Positions 1 to 9,293 of a stretch of DNA of 20,012 nucleotides are shown piece after piece. How positions within the stretch are numbered: the first letter of the stretch is position 1; each line of letters starts with the position of its first letter. The notes beneath the pieces are model-generated. The model did no database searches. It was not told where the DNA came from and saw only the letters and a list, made by a program, of their open reading frames with translations. This stretch comes from Pseudogymnoascus destructans (taxonomy: Eukaryota; Ascomycota; Leotiomycetes; Thelebolales; Thelebolaceae), in assembly GCF_001641265.1 (NCBI RefSeq), contig NW_020167579.1, forward strand, positions 1-20,012, given 5' to 3'. The position numbers and the translations under genes are program-made.

Positions 1-108
1 AGAGACGACGAGGAAGAGAGAGTCCGTATACGAAATGCTCTGGGCGGGCTTGAGGCGCCCCAGAAGATGAGAGAGCATACCAAGCAGGTGACGATAAATA
101 ATGCATAG
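1..108 (+). CDS. 3' end of an unidentified host gene (partial)
   Basis: Frame 1 is open from the left edge to a TAG at 106-108 and encodes 35 residues. It begins with an acidic/basic run (RDDEEERVRIRNALGGLEAP) and ends KQVTINNA. The mix of charged residues and a Gly-Gly-Leu-Glu-Ala-Pro turn reads like real protein rather than chance translation, and what follows resembles an ordinary 3' flank. I cannot name the family from so short a piece. The 5' part lies outside the window. It could also be chance coding. Confidence 0.35.
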   Translation, partial: RDDEEERVRIRNALGGLEAPQKMREHTKQVTINNA

Positions 109-564
109 TGGACGGTTATGAAATTCAATGGAGGCAAATGGGATTGACCTCTCCTCATTCTCTCATTTTCCTGCATGTTTCTTGATGGCCGCGAGAACGC
201 GATCTAAGAGAATCCGACATGGTGATGCCGACTGGAGCGAGTCGGAACGTTGACCGCTACATTGACGTTCTGTAATTTTTCTTCTCAAGCGCCGCTAGGT
301 GCCAAGTTTATTCTCGCCCGATCTTATTTGATCATGCAGTACGATCCCTGGCGGTATAATGCGATGACTACCATCCTTGCTGTGAAGCATATACTTGCAT
401 TGTAAGTTCTTGTGTGCCTGATGTAATAGAACGTATTGCCTTTAGCATGCTAACATACCTATTAGCCCCTAGTCCAAAAAATCCGAAGAACTTGCAGAGT
501 AACGGTGTAGAATAGTAAACTGTCACCTACGGAGTTCTCCACTGGAGTTTAAGACTAGAACTGG
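109..564. other. Intergenic stretch, no gene recognised
   Basis: All frames are short and broken. No tRNA, transposon terminus or long repeat was seen. It probably holds the 3' flank of the gene ending at 108. Confidence 0.4.
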
Positions 565-765
565 TAATCGTCGTGAGCAAATTTTCGCTTCGCTCAAGGT
601 TGGAGGAAGCGATCTGCGCGGTTTCAAAATGAGCGGAAGCGATGTGCGCGGTTTCGCGACGTCCGTTCACCTAATCGTCGTGACTAAACTTTTCGCTTCG
701 CTCAAGGTTGGAGTAAGCAAGTTGCGGCACTTCACATGAGAGGAAGCAAGATGCGGCACCTCACG
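565..765. repeat. Nested direct repeats at the 3' terminus of a pogo element
   Basis: A block starting TAATCGTCGTGA at 565 recurs at 672 (107 bp later); both continue through TTTTCGCTTCGCTCAAGGTTGG. Inside each block a shorter unit of the form GAAGCGATCTGCGCGGTTTC is itself doubled (about 602 and 631, then about 709 and 740). The second pair is changed to AAGCAAG.TGCGGCAC. The array is bounded by inverted AATCGTCGTGAG and CTCACGATT. This looks like terminal and subterminal transposase-binding repeats of the pogo relic that follows, possibly of two overlapping copies. The partner terminus was not found because the element's 5' part is missing. Confidence 0.5.
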
Positions 766-766
766 A

Positions 767-1903
767 TTATAAGCGTAAGTACCTGTCCATAGCAATTTGT
801 ATGTAAAGGTACATAATATACCTATCTGCTAAATTATCACTTCGACTCACACGCTCGCTCCCATGCTCACTCCAACGCTCGCTCGCACACTCGCCCGCGG
901 TCTCATACTCCTCCTCGCCCTCACTTTCGGAGGCTTCTGGGTCAGGAATTGGGTCCTCCCAACTCTGGAGGAATTGGGAGGCTGGCATTGGTGCAGAATG
1001 CCACCCTCTTTAGTCAGAGGCGTTCCTGCTTCCGGGCGTCAATTCCAGATCTACGGAGCTGTTTGCGGGCCCGGTTGATAGCCATCCGGGCTTCTTTGGC
1101 CTGGAGCTTCTGGGCCAAACGCTCGACTTTCTCAGCCCGAAGCTCGTGGGCTTGGTTAGCAGAGAGCTCGCCTCCAAATTGAAGGCGGGCCTGGATTCGG
1201 CCTGCCTGCTTTTTAGACTAATCAACCTGCCGCCGTACAGTCCGAGGTCGAGCTCCTGGAGTTGGCCTGCTACCACCACCTCTTCGGTGCCAATAAGCCA
1301 ATTCCTGTAGCTCTGCTTTGAAAGCCTTCTAGAACCCGCTGTTTCCAGTGCTGTAGCCCTTCTTCTACCCTCCTAAAAGTCGTGGGTTTAGGGGTAGAAA
1401 CCCGGATTGGTAGAGTAGGCGTAGGCTCTATAGGCTGTATTATAGGCTGCGAGTATATACGTAGTTTTGCAAGAGCTGTAGTACAGCTTACTGGCCAAAT
1501 ACCAGCTTTCTGAAAAGCAGATACTATAGTAGACTCCTTGAAGGCCTGCTACTGCATACGTGTAAGATCCCCCACATGAATGATACAAGTCGTAGGTAAT
1601 ATCCATATCCCGTATAGCAGCAAGCACAGCTTCTTGGTGCTAGTGCTTATAAGGCTGGAATATCCTAACATCTAATGGCTGTAAAACGCGTGTAAGATGT
1701 GATGGGAAGGTATATATGATAATGTTGTGTTCTTTAGCTGTAATGATGAAATCATCACTTGTATGACTAACGTGATAGTCGAGAAATAGCACCTTTGTAT
1801 TCTTATGCGGAGCTGTATACTCTTGCTGTAGCCACCGGAGAGCAAGCCGACTGTTTGAAAACCCCGAGTTAGAGAGCAATACTAGCTCTGTGCCAGTCGG
1901 CAT
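767..1903 (-). pseudogene. Decayed Fot/pogo-type DDE transposase, 5'-truncated
   Basis: On the minus strand 1903-1640 encodes the second half of a DDE_1 (PF03184) core: LFLDYHVSHTSDDF holds the second catalytic Asp and LQPLDVRIFQPYKH the third. The part with the first Asp and the N-terminal DNA-binding domain is absent. Downstream, in changing frames, follow QAFKESTIVSAFQKAGIWP (about 1545-1490), a basic helical region (about 1280-1010) and an acidic tail PDPEASESEGEEEYE ending at a stop at 767. This is the usual order in fungal pogo transposases. A TAG replaces the Trp after PYKH and another replaces the Gln before QAF; both are single transitions. Several frameshifts are also present, so it is non-functional. 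Homology stops near 1904, where unrelated sequence begins. Confidence 0.85.
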
Positions 1904-2463
1904 TGATGCTTCCTAGCAGAATGTTCGAGGCTAGGACCGGGGTCGCCAAGCATGAAATTAGCGTTTCGCCTAGACAACGCCTTAATTTCGAAGACTGACA
2001 AGTTCATATTGATTTTCTGTGCCCTGGAGCGTTCTGAGATTTCTAAAACGCGAGGTTAGGGCCGATAGAAGCTTGGTGAAACCCACAAGTTGTGGGTTTC
2101 GAGACGTGTGGGCCCACAACGTCTCGAGGACTGCCAAGCTGGCAAGCAAAGCTCCGGTAGATCTTTGAATAGATCATTATTTAGCTGGGTTATTATTAAA
2201 AAACCATGTCTTGTAGAGTTAGTAGAGAAGATCATGTAATCAATGATAACTGACGCTGAACCAACCCCTACTCTCGTCGTCCTCGAAGTTCATTCACAGC
2301 TGCACCTTGCTTAAATAGTATTAGCGTCAAATCAAATCACCTGACTCAATACAGGCAACTCCAGCGAGATATCTACAACACCAGTATCAAGCTGTCGCCA
2401 TTTCTCCATTTCTGTCTTGAGCTCCATCAGTTGCTATAATGCCGATTATAAGGCGCAGTTATC
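1904..2463. other. Non-coding stretch upstream of the 2464 gene
   Basis: No reading frame of note. It contains the nested inverted repeats at 2070-2140 and, nearer 2464, the presumed promoter and 5' untranslated region of the next gene. No clear TATA box can be fixed. Confidence 0.4.
2070..2140. repeat. Nested inverted repeats (three-stem, cloverleaf-like)
   Basis: An outer 7-bp stem AGCTTGG (2070-2076)/CCAAGCT (2134-2140) encloses two hairpins. The first is a perfect 11-bp stem GAAACCCACAA/TTGTGGGTTTC around one G (2078-2100). The second is an imperfect palindrome, CGAGACGT at its start and ACGTCTCG at its end, with GTGGGCCCAC at its core (2100-2126). The two hairpins share the CCCACAA/TTGTGGG core. 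It may be a transposon end or a structured element; it does not fit a tRNA. Confidence 0.55.
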
Positions 2464-4168
2464 ATGGCCAACCATCGTCTTGAAATCCTCGTTCATACGA
2501 CGGCGCCAAGTCTTGGGCAAGAAGATGCGCTCTATCGGTCACTTGCGGCAGCCTACCTCAATTTCGAACCCCAGGGACGGATCGATTTACACGATGATGA
2601 TGGTATAGCGAGTGGGAATGATGAGTCAGGTGGAGATGAGAGCCCAGACCGGCAGCTTCGTGCTGATATACGCAACTCTCAATCCAACGAGGATCAAAGT
2701 CACATGTTCTCGAATGGCCTAGACTCCTGCCTGCCAGCGTCTCAGCTTTCCTCTGCCCCGAGAAGGGAATACCTCACACGCTCAAAGATAACTACCGCCG
2801 CTTTTTCCGCTATACAGTTTTTGGATATTTCCTTCACGAGTGTTGATGGCATGAACTCTCCACGGTTCCGCACACGTGACCGGGGTAGACCAAGTAATGC
2901 TGGCCAAAAGGGGTTTGGAAAAGGGATAAAACGGGAACAACAAACATCAAGGCCCATAATCAGTTCACTAGTTGAACAGGCGCGCCCGCGTCGTGAAACT
3001 GGTGGCACTTCCACGAGCCAGTTGGAATCTCCCCTTCCATACCAACGTGCTCAACCCCTTCAGTCATTCGAGACACGTTCTTGTCTCAATTTGAAAGCCC
3101 ATATTACTCTTCGCCATCTCCTGTACGAGTGCCTTTGTCTCCCCCACCAGCTGAGGCACTTGGTTTTGACATAGGAAATGGGGGAAGACAGTCTGGCCCA
3201 ATATTGCGAAGCAGAGCTCATGTATCGGAAGAACATCCCAAAGAGATAACTTCCCCACTGAGCCCTGCGCCTACACGGAATGAAGAGGCGCCTTCCACTA
3301 CACTGACATCTGCATTACGCCCAGAAGTATATTCTTCACCATCACTGCCTCGGCAAATATCACTCGGCCAATACAACCTACAGGTCCGCAGAACCCCGCC
3401 GCCAGATAGCCCTCGCCGAAGCCCCAAGAAGCGAAGCTTCCCCTCATTGCCTTTACCAATCCCGGCACGCAAATCTACCCACCTGCTCAGCGATCTTACT
3501 CATGTCTCAGACACACCTCCCGTCCCCTTTGATCAGGAAGGTCGACAGACCAACCCAGCCCTCCCTGCTTCAGAAAAGCCCGTGCTAGCTCCAAGTTCCT
3601 CCATACCGTCGCAGCGACCATCGAGAAAGCGCCATGCATCCCGCATACCAGGCTCATCAACAATTTACCACTTACCCGCCACTGGCTCGGAGGAGGTAAG
3701 CACAACGTTCCTAACGCTGCCACTTGCGAAACTTGCAGCAGAGATTGGGTATGGGCGTTTTCGCCCCGTGTCGCAGAGTCGGGAGATACGGAAACATGAA
3801 AGGGGTATTGGGGTATCGATGTACACGATGGCGAGGTGGGGTGGGACGATCGAGTAAGAGAGAAGACGTGGGAGTTTCTCCGCGAGTATATTGGTCGAGG
3901 GAAGGCAGGGTGGGGAGTCTGGTGTGTCAGGGATCGCGAGCACGTTGGTGAAGGAGGCGAGGACGGAGGACATAAGACGGGATTGGAAGGAGAGAAATGG
4001 CGCATCTATTGCTGGGGCGAAATCGTGTCAGAAGTATACCTACTTCTATATTTGGCAAGTTCGAGGAGAGTCCGCAATGCCGGGGCGTGCTGGCTTGATG
4101 GCGATGGGGAGTGTGTTGTGACGATGCCAAGTGATATCAGACCAGGGAATGAAGGGGGGACAAAGTGA
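2464..4168 (+). CDS. Conserved-looking fungal protein of unknown function, frame broken twice
   Basis: The start ATG sits in a good context (ATCATGG) and opens MANHRLEILVHTTAPS. The first section (frame 1, 2464 to about 3057) is polar and Ser/Pro-rich. Frame 3 then carries on (about 3060-3800, stop-free from 2997 to its end at 3857) with Ser/Pro-rich low-complexity sequence and basic RSPKKR and RPSRKRH patches. Frame 2 finishes with a compact globular domain: GYWGIDVHDGEVGWDD, WEFLREYIGRGKAGWGVW, WRIYCWGE, YLLLYLASSRRV, GACWLDGDGECVV, stop at 4166-4168. The changes fall at a C4 run (3055-3058) and a G4 run (3802-3805); one extra base in each would give a single frame of about 569 codons with no internal stop. 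The layout suggests a disordered N-terminal region and a conserved C-terminal domain. I cannot name the family. No intron is needed. It may be an intact gene with consensus errors or a young pseudogene. Confidence 0.7.
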
Positions 4169-4628
4169 TTTTAAGGGATACCATGCCGCGTTGGAGATTA
4201 TCAACTTGGAATACATCGCATTAAATATGCCAAGATTTGATAGACCAATGAAAATGAAGCAAATACGTCGGAAATACTCTAATTATTGTGAAGAGGCGTG
4301 AAATTTTTACACAGCCGGCCTATTTAGGTAATCCGGCCTTTAAAAGCTAGGAATCCGTGCCGCCCTCTCTGTTACTGTAACTTAAGCTTAAAAAATTACA
4401 TGGATATCATTAGCTGCATTAGCCTCCGCTATAATGGCCAATAAGTTCAAAGGCTTTTCTTATTTGCCAGCCTTGTCCGCCTCACTTTTATACTCTGTTG
4501 CAGAGCCGACACCCGCTGCCACTATCCGGGGAAATCGTATTAGGCAGCAAGGCTTTATATACGCCGGGTGCGTAAAGTCATTTGAATCTTAACTCAACGG
4601 CTGACTTTTGGGGTATCATTACAACACA
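4169..4628. other. Intergenic stretch; likely promoter of the MYND gene relic at its end
   Basis: No coding sequence recognised. Two copies of the short motif CCGGCCT lie near 4315-4345. A TATA-like TTTATATA lies about 75 bases before the MYND ATG (about 4553-4560). Otherwise nothing is seen. Confidence 0.35.
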
Positions 4629-4871
4629 ATGGCAACTCCGGAATTCGTCTGTATGAACTGGAATCCGGACAGTGCTAGCACTGATTGTAAGAAAGTCGGC
4701 AGATACACTTGCAAGAACTGCTATCTTATAGCGGGAAGTAATCCATGCACAACCCTTTCTCTCTTATGTACAGTACCATGGTCATTTTGTGAACCAGAAA
4801 CATAGTACTATGGCCCGAACTGCCAAAAGTTGTTGGAACTGCGTTCCTGGCAGTACGCTGCACATGCGTAG
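4629..4871 (+). pseudogene. MYND-type zinc-finger protein gene, 5' relic with one intron
   Basis: The ATG at 4629 opens MATPEFVCMNWNPDS, followed by TDCKKVGRYTCKNCYLIA, the first half of a MYND finger (paired Cys ligands). The second half, YYGPNCQK, resumes at 4806, directly after CATAG. The 72 bases between (4734-4805) therefore look like a phase-0 intron of typical fungal length. Its 5' end reads GGAAGTAA where a donor would be GTAAGTAA, so the GT is lost. A Tyr replaces a Cys ligand in the usual YCGPxCQK. The frame ends at TAG 4869-4871, before the remaining His/Cys ligands, and no downstream homology was recognised. MYND proteins use this domain to bind partner proteins; this copy is very unlikely to work. 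Confidence 0.65.
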
Positions 4872-5804
4872 CCTGTATACCAACTGTGTATATATAGGGG
4901 CTTCGCCCCTGTAGTTTCTCAATCAAGTCGTCAAACTCTAATTATGTGTTTAACAAAAGTCCCACTAGGTTCTTCACAAAACGGATTGCAAGTCACCTCT
5001 AGGCAAGGAAACATGGACTCCGACTAGGTTCTAAAAAACCAAAAGCCAGCTTTTGTTAGAGAGGGTGGGATAGGTACTGACTTCGGTGGGAAGAAATACC
5101 TCTAGGGCAACATTCCCTCCCTTGATGTCCTTTAACTTGGATTAAACGAAGGGGATAATTATAGAGGGCAGTTGAACCTCTTGTTTTGTAAGGATGCCTT
5201 CTCGTCTCTCATTCTAGGGAGTAGACTCTGGGTAGCTGCGGGGTCACGTGTGATCATTTGGGTGGGCTAACCGAGTCGGAACCGAGTCGGATGGGTTTCG
5301 GGTACTTGAGACAATCGACTCGCGGGGTTCCGCATTTTTGAAACTCATGATCACAATCAACACAGCTAACACAACCAACACGATCAAATTCCCAACTTCC
5401 CTCTTGGCTAAGAGTGGGTTCCACACTTCATTAAACAACATCCACATCTACAAGTATGATTAGGAAGAAGAATTAAAGCACAAAGAACGAGTGGGGTTAC
5501 AAAACAAGTTATGATAGGTGTAAGGACAGTTCGACTGAGGTGCAGAAGTATCTGAAGTATAATGTGAAGACTTCAATACTCGAAGCAGTAGGACAAGGTA
5601 TAGTAGTTCAGACTCCAAAGCATATACTTTATACCATAGAGGTCAAGTGGTGGGACTACAGGTTGGCTAGTGGTTCGACTTGAAGTAAGGGGATGCAAAG
5701 TAAGTCGAAGCAGGATGATTTGCAAGAAGGCCAAGAAGTATATAATTTGCTAGCTAAAGATCAATAAGAGACATGAGCAATAAGTGCTTATAAACAGTAA
5801 AAAT
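4872..5804. other. Non-coding stretch, probably old transposon debris
   Basis: No supported gene. It contains two copies of ACTAGGTTCT (near 4965 and 5023), a jerky/Tigger-like terminus at 5169-5198, and a short doubled ACCGAGTCGGA near 5269-5292. A stretch rich in AACACA/CAACACG (about 5350-5390) could be part of an old LTR. None can be assigned to an element with confidence. Confidence 0.35.
5169..5198 (+). repeat. Possible lone terminus related to the jerky/Tigger element at 13467
   Basis: CAGTTGAACCTC then TTGTTTTGTAAGGATGCC resembles the terminus at 13467, CAGTTGAACCTG followed by GATATAGGGATGCC. Start and end match; the middle differs. No partner terminus and no flanking TA were found, so this may be a fragment or chance. 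Confidence 0.3.
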
Positions 5805-5835
5805 CCCTAGTGCCAAATAAGCGAAGGCACTAATT
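5805..5835 (+). repeat. Relic of pogo subterminal repeat
   Basis: AGTGCCAAATAAGCGAAGGCAC matches the layout of AGTGCCAACAAGCGAAAGTGCC in the terminal repeat of the element at 7400. It suggests the 5' end of the second pogo element lies here, about 300 bases before its recognisable transposase. Confidence 0.5.
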
Positions 5836-5850
5836 AACTGAACCCTAGCT

Positions 5851-5953
5851 AAGCGAGCCCTAGTGAAGCGAGCCCTAGTGAAGCGAGCCCTAGTGAAGCG
5901 AGCCCTAGTGAAGCGAGCCCTAGTGAAGCGAGCCCTAGTGAAGCGAGCCAGTG
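5851..5953. repeat. 15-bp minisatellite, 6.9 copies
   Basis: Six identical copies of AAGCGAGCCCTAGTG run from 5851 to 5940. A seventh (5941-5953) lacks two bases. The unit is a multiple of three, so both strands stay open (KRALV on plus, RARFT on minus), but neither looks like a gene. It lies in the 5' part of the pogo relic. Degenerate GTGAAG/GAAGCGA motifs continue to about 6090, suggesting local expansion. Confidence 0.9.
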
Positions 5954-6128
5954 AAAAAACAAGAGAGCCTAAGCCAGTAGTCAACATTTGGGCTGATCTA
6001 GGTCAGCAAGTGAAGCGAATTGAGCAAAGTGAGCAAAGCAGGTGAAGTGAAGGACATAGTGAAATAAGTACTAGAGACTAAAGCGAATCGAAGGGTCATG
6101 ACACAAATATCGAAGGAGTGTCATGACA

Positions 6129-7210
6129 ATAGGGTGGTTTGACACGTACAAAGACCTTGTAACACATCTTCACATACAAGAGCACAATATGTATAACATG
6201 GATGAGACAGGATTCTCAATTGGAACTATAGAGAGCACTTGAATTATTATAGATTCTACACTCTATATGCGTCATCAAGCACATTAAGGGCGACAAGAAT
6301 GGGTTTCTACAGTTGAGTGCATTTGTATAGATGGTACAACTATTGACCCCTTCATTATATTTAAGGGACAGAACATGTTACAAAGTTGGATTCGACAAGA
6401 AGTTATAAGCAAGTGATACTTCTCTACAAATTCAAAGGGGTAGATAAGTAATTTACATAGAGTTAAGTGGCTTAAACGCGTTTTTGAGCCTGTAACGCAT
6501 GAAAACACTGATGGAGAAAAGCAACAACACCTTCTTATTTGCGATGGCCATAATAGCCATATAAGTAGAAGCTTCATTTCACATTGTATGCAAAATCGCA
6601 TATCAATCCTCATACTACCACCTCACACTTCACATGTGGTACAACCACTTGATGGCACAATTTTTAGACCGTTAAAGAAGCACCTCATAACAGCTCTCTC
6701 ACACCTTAATGAAGCACAAATACTCAGGTATCATTTCTGCATAGAGAGGAGCAGGGTTGCAACCATTCCAACCACAAAATCTCATCTGTGAAGTGACAAT
6801 TCTAATGGTAGATACAACACTACAACAGCCTCAAACACCACAACAACATGACATTTTTGAGACTGTCTTTCAAAACAGTAGTCCACCTGACTTTGCAACA
6901 TTACGGAAAGCAAATGTAGTGCTATCTACAGTTTTAGAAGCCTGCATAGTGATTAACACTCCTATAGCTCGTTACATTCAAAAGTTGGCAAATGTAACAG
7001 AGCGGCTTAACACATAGAACTTTCTACAACAACGTGACGCAGACAATCTACGAGTGATAATACAGACACAGAGGACATAGCAGAAGGTAAACAGGCAATT
7101 TTAAAGGGTCAATTTCACATTTCTACAGAGGAATTGCAGTTGCAAGTTGTAGCAGCTAAGGAAGCGACTTAAAGGAGAGCAACAAGAATGAGTAGTAGAG
7201 CTACAAACAA
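6129..7210 (+). pseudogene. RIP-degraded Fot/pogo-type DDE transposase
   Basis: The plus strand encodes WFDTYKDLVTHLHIQEHN then YNMDETGFSIG (first catalytic Asp), QEWVSTVECICIDG, LLICDGHNSHIS (second Asp), PPHTSHVVQPLDGTIFRPLK (third Asp) and the C-terminal SSPPDFATLRKANVVL and IQKLANVTERL. This is the order of fungal pogo DDE_1 proteins. The N-terminal DNA-binding half is unrecognisable. Stops lie where Arg or Trp is expected: TGA after GTIEST, TGA after EVISK, TAG after STNSKG. They fit CGA or TGG codons changed by one transition. Coding similarity fades near 7210. The element's 3' terminus was not identified. Dead copy. Confidence 0.85.
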
Positions 7211-7399
7211 TGTTGTAATTAAGCAAGATAATGAGGAAATATTAAGGAGGACTTAGAGGAGGAACATGACTGCATTGTAGTAGAATATTAGAGTAGTAAT
7301 AATTGATTTCTTAGTGTTGTTAATGAGTCCCCCCCCACTATGCTGCTTATGCCATTATGCCGTTAGCGTGACTAGGCTAGTAGATAGTTGTAAAAACTA
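7211..7399. other. Spacer between two pogo elements
   Basis: No gene. A C8 run lies at 7329-7336. The TA at 7398-7399 is the likely target-site copy of the next element. Confidence 0.4.
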
Positions 7400-7441
7400 A
7401 CGTGCATGTATAACGAAAGTGCCAACAAGCGAAAGTGCCAA
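7400..7441 (+). repeat. Left terminal inverted repeat of the pogo element
   Basis: Pairs with 9213-9254 on the opposite strand with two mismatches, an A/G in the outer ACGTG and a C/A in GTGCCAAC. Confidence 0.85.
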
Positions 7442-7495
7442 AATCATGCGGCGACCAACCCCCCAACTAAATGTTAAATTCCTCCACAACAAAAC

Positions 7496-9149
7496 ATGCG
7501 CCATAAAAATGATGAAAGCAAATTAGTGCTAGCTATCCAAGCTATGCAAAGCGACCCAAATTTGCGCCTTCGAGTTGCAGCTAGGATCTATTCCGTAGAC
7601 CACCGCAAGCTACGTCACCGTTTACAAGGTGTACCTTCACGACGCGATATCCAAGCCAACTTACGGAAATTAAGTAACCTAGAGGAATCAGTTCTTGTTC
7701 AGTATATACTTGACTTAGCTGCTAAAGGGTTCCCTCCTCAGTTGTCTATTGTTGAAGATATGGCAAATCGACTACTTGCAACACGCGACGCACACCACGC
7801 GTCGGGTCACGTTGGGCTTCAAACTTTGTTAAGCGCCATGTAGAGCTCCGGACATGCTTCCAGCGAAAATACGACTACCAGGGCTAAGTGCGAAGATCCA
7901 GAAGTCATTCGTGGCTGGTTTGAGCTTGTATGGAACACAATTCTAAAGTATGGCATCAACAATGCAGATATCTACAACTTTGATGAGACTGGGTTTATGA
8001 TGGGCGTCATCTCAAGCGCAACGGTAGTAACGAGCTCAGATGGGCGGGCAAAGGCAAAAAAGGTGCAGCCTGGCAATCGGGAATGGGTTACAGTAATCCA
8101 AGGCATTAGTTCTCAAGGTTGGGCAGTGCCGCCATTTGTCATTGTGGCAGGTAAAAACCACCTTGCATCTTGGTATGAGAATAGCGGATTTCCAGCAGAT
8201 TGGGTAATCGCTGTTACTGCAAATGGCTGGACTACAAATGAGAGAGGTATGGATTGGATTCAGCATTTTGAGAAGCACACAAAGCCCCGGAGTGTTGGTG
8301 GTTATCGCTTGTTAGTCCTTGATGGTCATGAGAGCCACCACTCAGACAAGTTTGAGGAGTACTGCAAAGAACACAACATTATTACGCTTTGTATGCCTGC
8401 TCACTCTTCCCATATACTCTAACCACTTGATGTTGGCTGTTTTGGCCCATTAAAGAGAGCTTACGGTCGGCAAATTGAAGATATGATGCGGGCTCATATT
8501 ATTCACATTACTAAGGATGACTTCTTTCCTGCCTTCCACGCTGAATTTAACATTGCAATGACAGAAAGCAATATTCAGGGAGGGTTCCGAGGTGCTGAGC
8601 TTCTTCCATTTAGCCCTAAGAGTGTAATATCTACACTTGACCTTAGGTTTAAGACGCCAACACCTCCAACCTCTCGCCCAAACACCGCTCAACCATGGGT
8701 TTCTCAGACACCAAATAACCCAACTGAAGCTGTATCACAGTCTACTTTCATTAAAAATCGAATTGCGCATCATCAAAATAGCTCTCCAACCTCAATCTAT
8801 GCAGCTGTTGACCAGTTTACAAAGGGTGCATCGCAAAAATGCATCAATTAGCATTGTTAAAAGCAGAGAACCAAAACCTGCGACAGGCAAATGAAGTGCT
8901 AAGCAAGCGCCGGAGAGCTAAAAAAACACGACTACAGCAAGGAGGATCACTTAGTCAACAGGTAGCACAGGAGCTACAGGACGAGAGGGACGTTGTGCAG
9001 CAAGTAGAGCAAGAAATAAGGGCAAGTAGTGTCGGAAGCCAAGGGAAGAAACCCATGCACGTCGCTGTGGCAAGTGTGGTGAGACTGGACACAATGCGCG
9101 CACTTGTCAGATTGTAATAGACAGGTCTGAGGAAGAGGACTCCGAGTAG
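7496..9149 (+). pseudogene. Fot/pogo DDE transposase with C-terminal CCHC zinc knuckle, lightly broken
   Basis: The ATG at 7496 opens an N-terminal Psq-like helix-turn-helix (about residues 5-50) and a CENP-B-type second domain (LEESVLVQYILDLAAKGFPP). The DDE_1 core follows: YNFDETGF (first Asp, 7982), LVLDGHESHHS (second Asp, 8321), HSSHIL-stop-PLDVG (third Asp, 8429). Next is a coiled-coil-like tail (LALLKAENQNLRQANEVL) and a final CGKCGETGHNARTC zinc knuckle (about 9066-9107), stop at 9147. Breaks: one-base losses at G3 7804-7806, A5 8835-8839 and the AAACCC at 9049-9054, a two-base loss near 7880, and CAA changed to TAA at 8420. All other residues are well kept, so inactivation looks recent, or partly due to consensus error. 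The knuckle would be expected to bind nucleic acid. Confidence 0.88.
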
Positions 9150-9212
9150 TTTTAATTAATTTATATTGTTGTGGTGGATTTATCGCAATTCTTATGGGGT
9201 AGTCGCGATATT

Positions 9213-9254
9213 TTGGCACTTTCGCTTGTTTGCACTTTCGTTATACATGCATGT
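9213..9254 (-). repeat. Right terminal inverted repeat of the pogo element
   Basis: Reverse complement of the left terminus over about 40 bases with two mismatches. It starts 63 bases after the transposase stop. Confidence 0.85.
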
Positions 9255-9264
9255 TAGTGGATAT

Positions 9265-9293
9265 TAGATAGTTAAGCTATCCATTAACTATCT
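9265..9293. repeat. Small inverted repeat between pogo and the gag-like ORF
   Basis: AGATAGTT and AACTATCT form an 8-bp perfect stem around 12 bases. TAGATAGTT also occurs just left of the pogo element (7381-7389), so it may be a remnant of the sequence the pogo element entered. Confidence 0.4.

Larger units (their letters stand above)
7400..9254 (+). mobile_element. Full-length Fot/pogo-type DNA transposon (1,855 bp)
   Basis: The left end, from 7400, reads ACGTGCATGTATAACGAAAG then TGCCAACAAGCGAAAGTGCC. The right end, read on the minus strand from 9254, is the same over about 40 bases with two differences. A TA dinucleotide flanks each end (7398-7399 and 9255-9256), the target duplication of the Tc1/mariner/pogo class. 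Similarity continues a few bases outward (ACTAAC), so the exact end could lie up to four bases further out. The terminus carries two spaced GCGAAAGTGCC-type motifs, probably transposase-binding sites. One transposase gene fills the interior. Confidence 0.85.

Noticed and set aside
2742..3014. Minus-strand ORF of 90 residues
   Set aside because: Antisense of the 2464 gene with no recognisable domain.
3496..4005. 169-residue minus-strand ORF opposite the 2464 gene
   Set aside because: Pro/Ser-rich antisense shadow of a G/A-rich coding region; the plus-strand frames hold the conserved-looking sequence.
5244..5447. Candidate LTR retrotransposon end or small membrane protein
   Set aside because: No matching second copy, no boundary and no coding support in the window.
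5851..5953. CRISPR-like array
   Set aside because: Direct tandem units with no spacers, in a eukaryotic genome.
5754..6045. Repeat-coded ORFs on both strands (KRALV and RARFT repeats)
   Set aside because: They are open only because the minisatellite unit is 15 bp. No start context or homology, and they lie inside a dead transposon.
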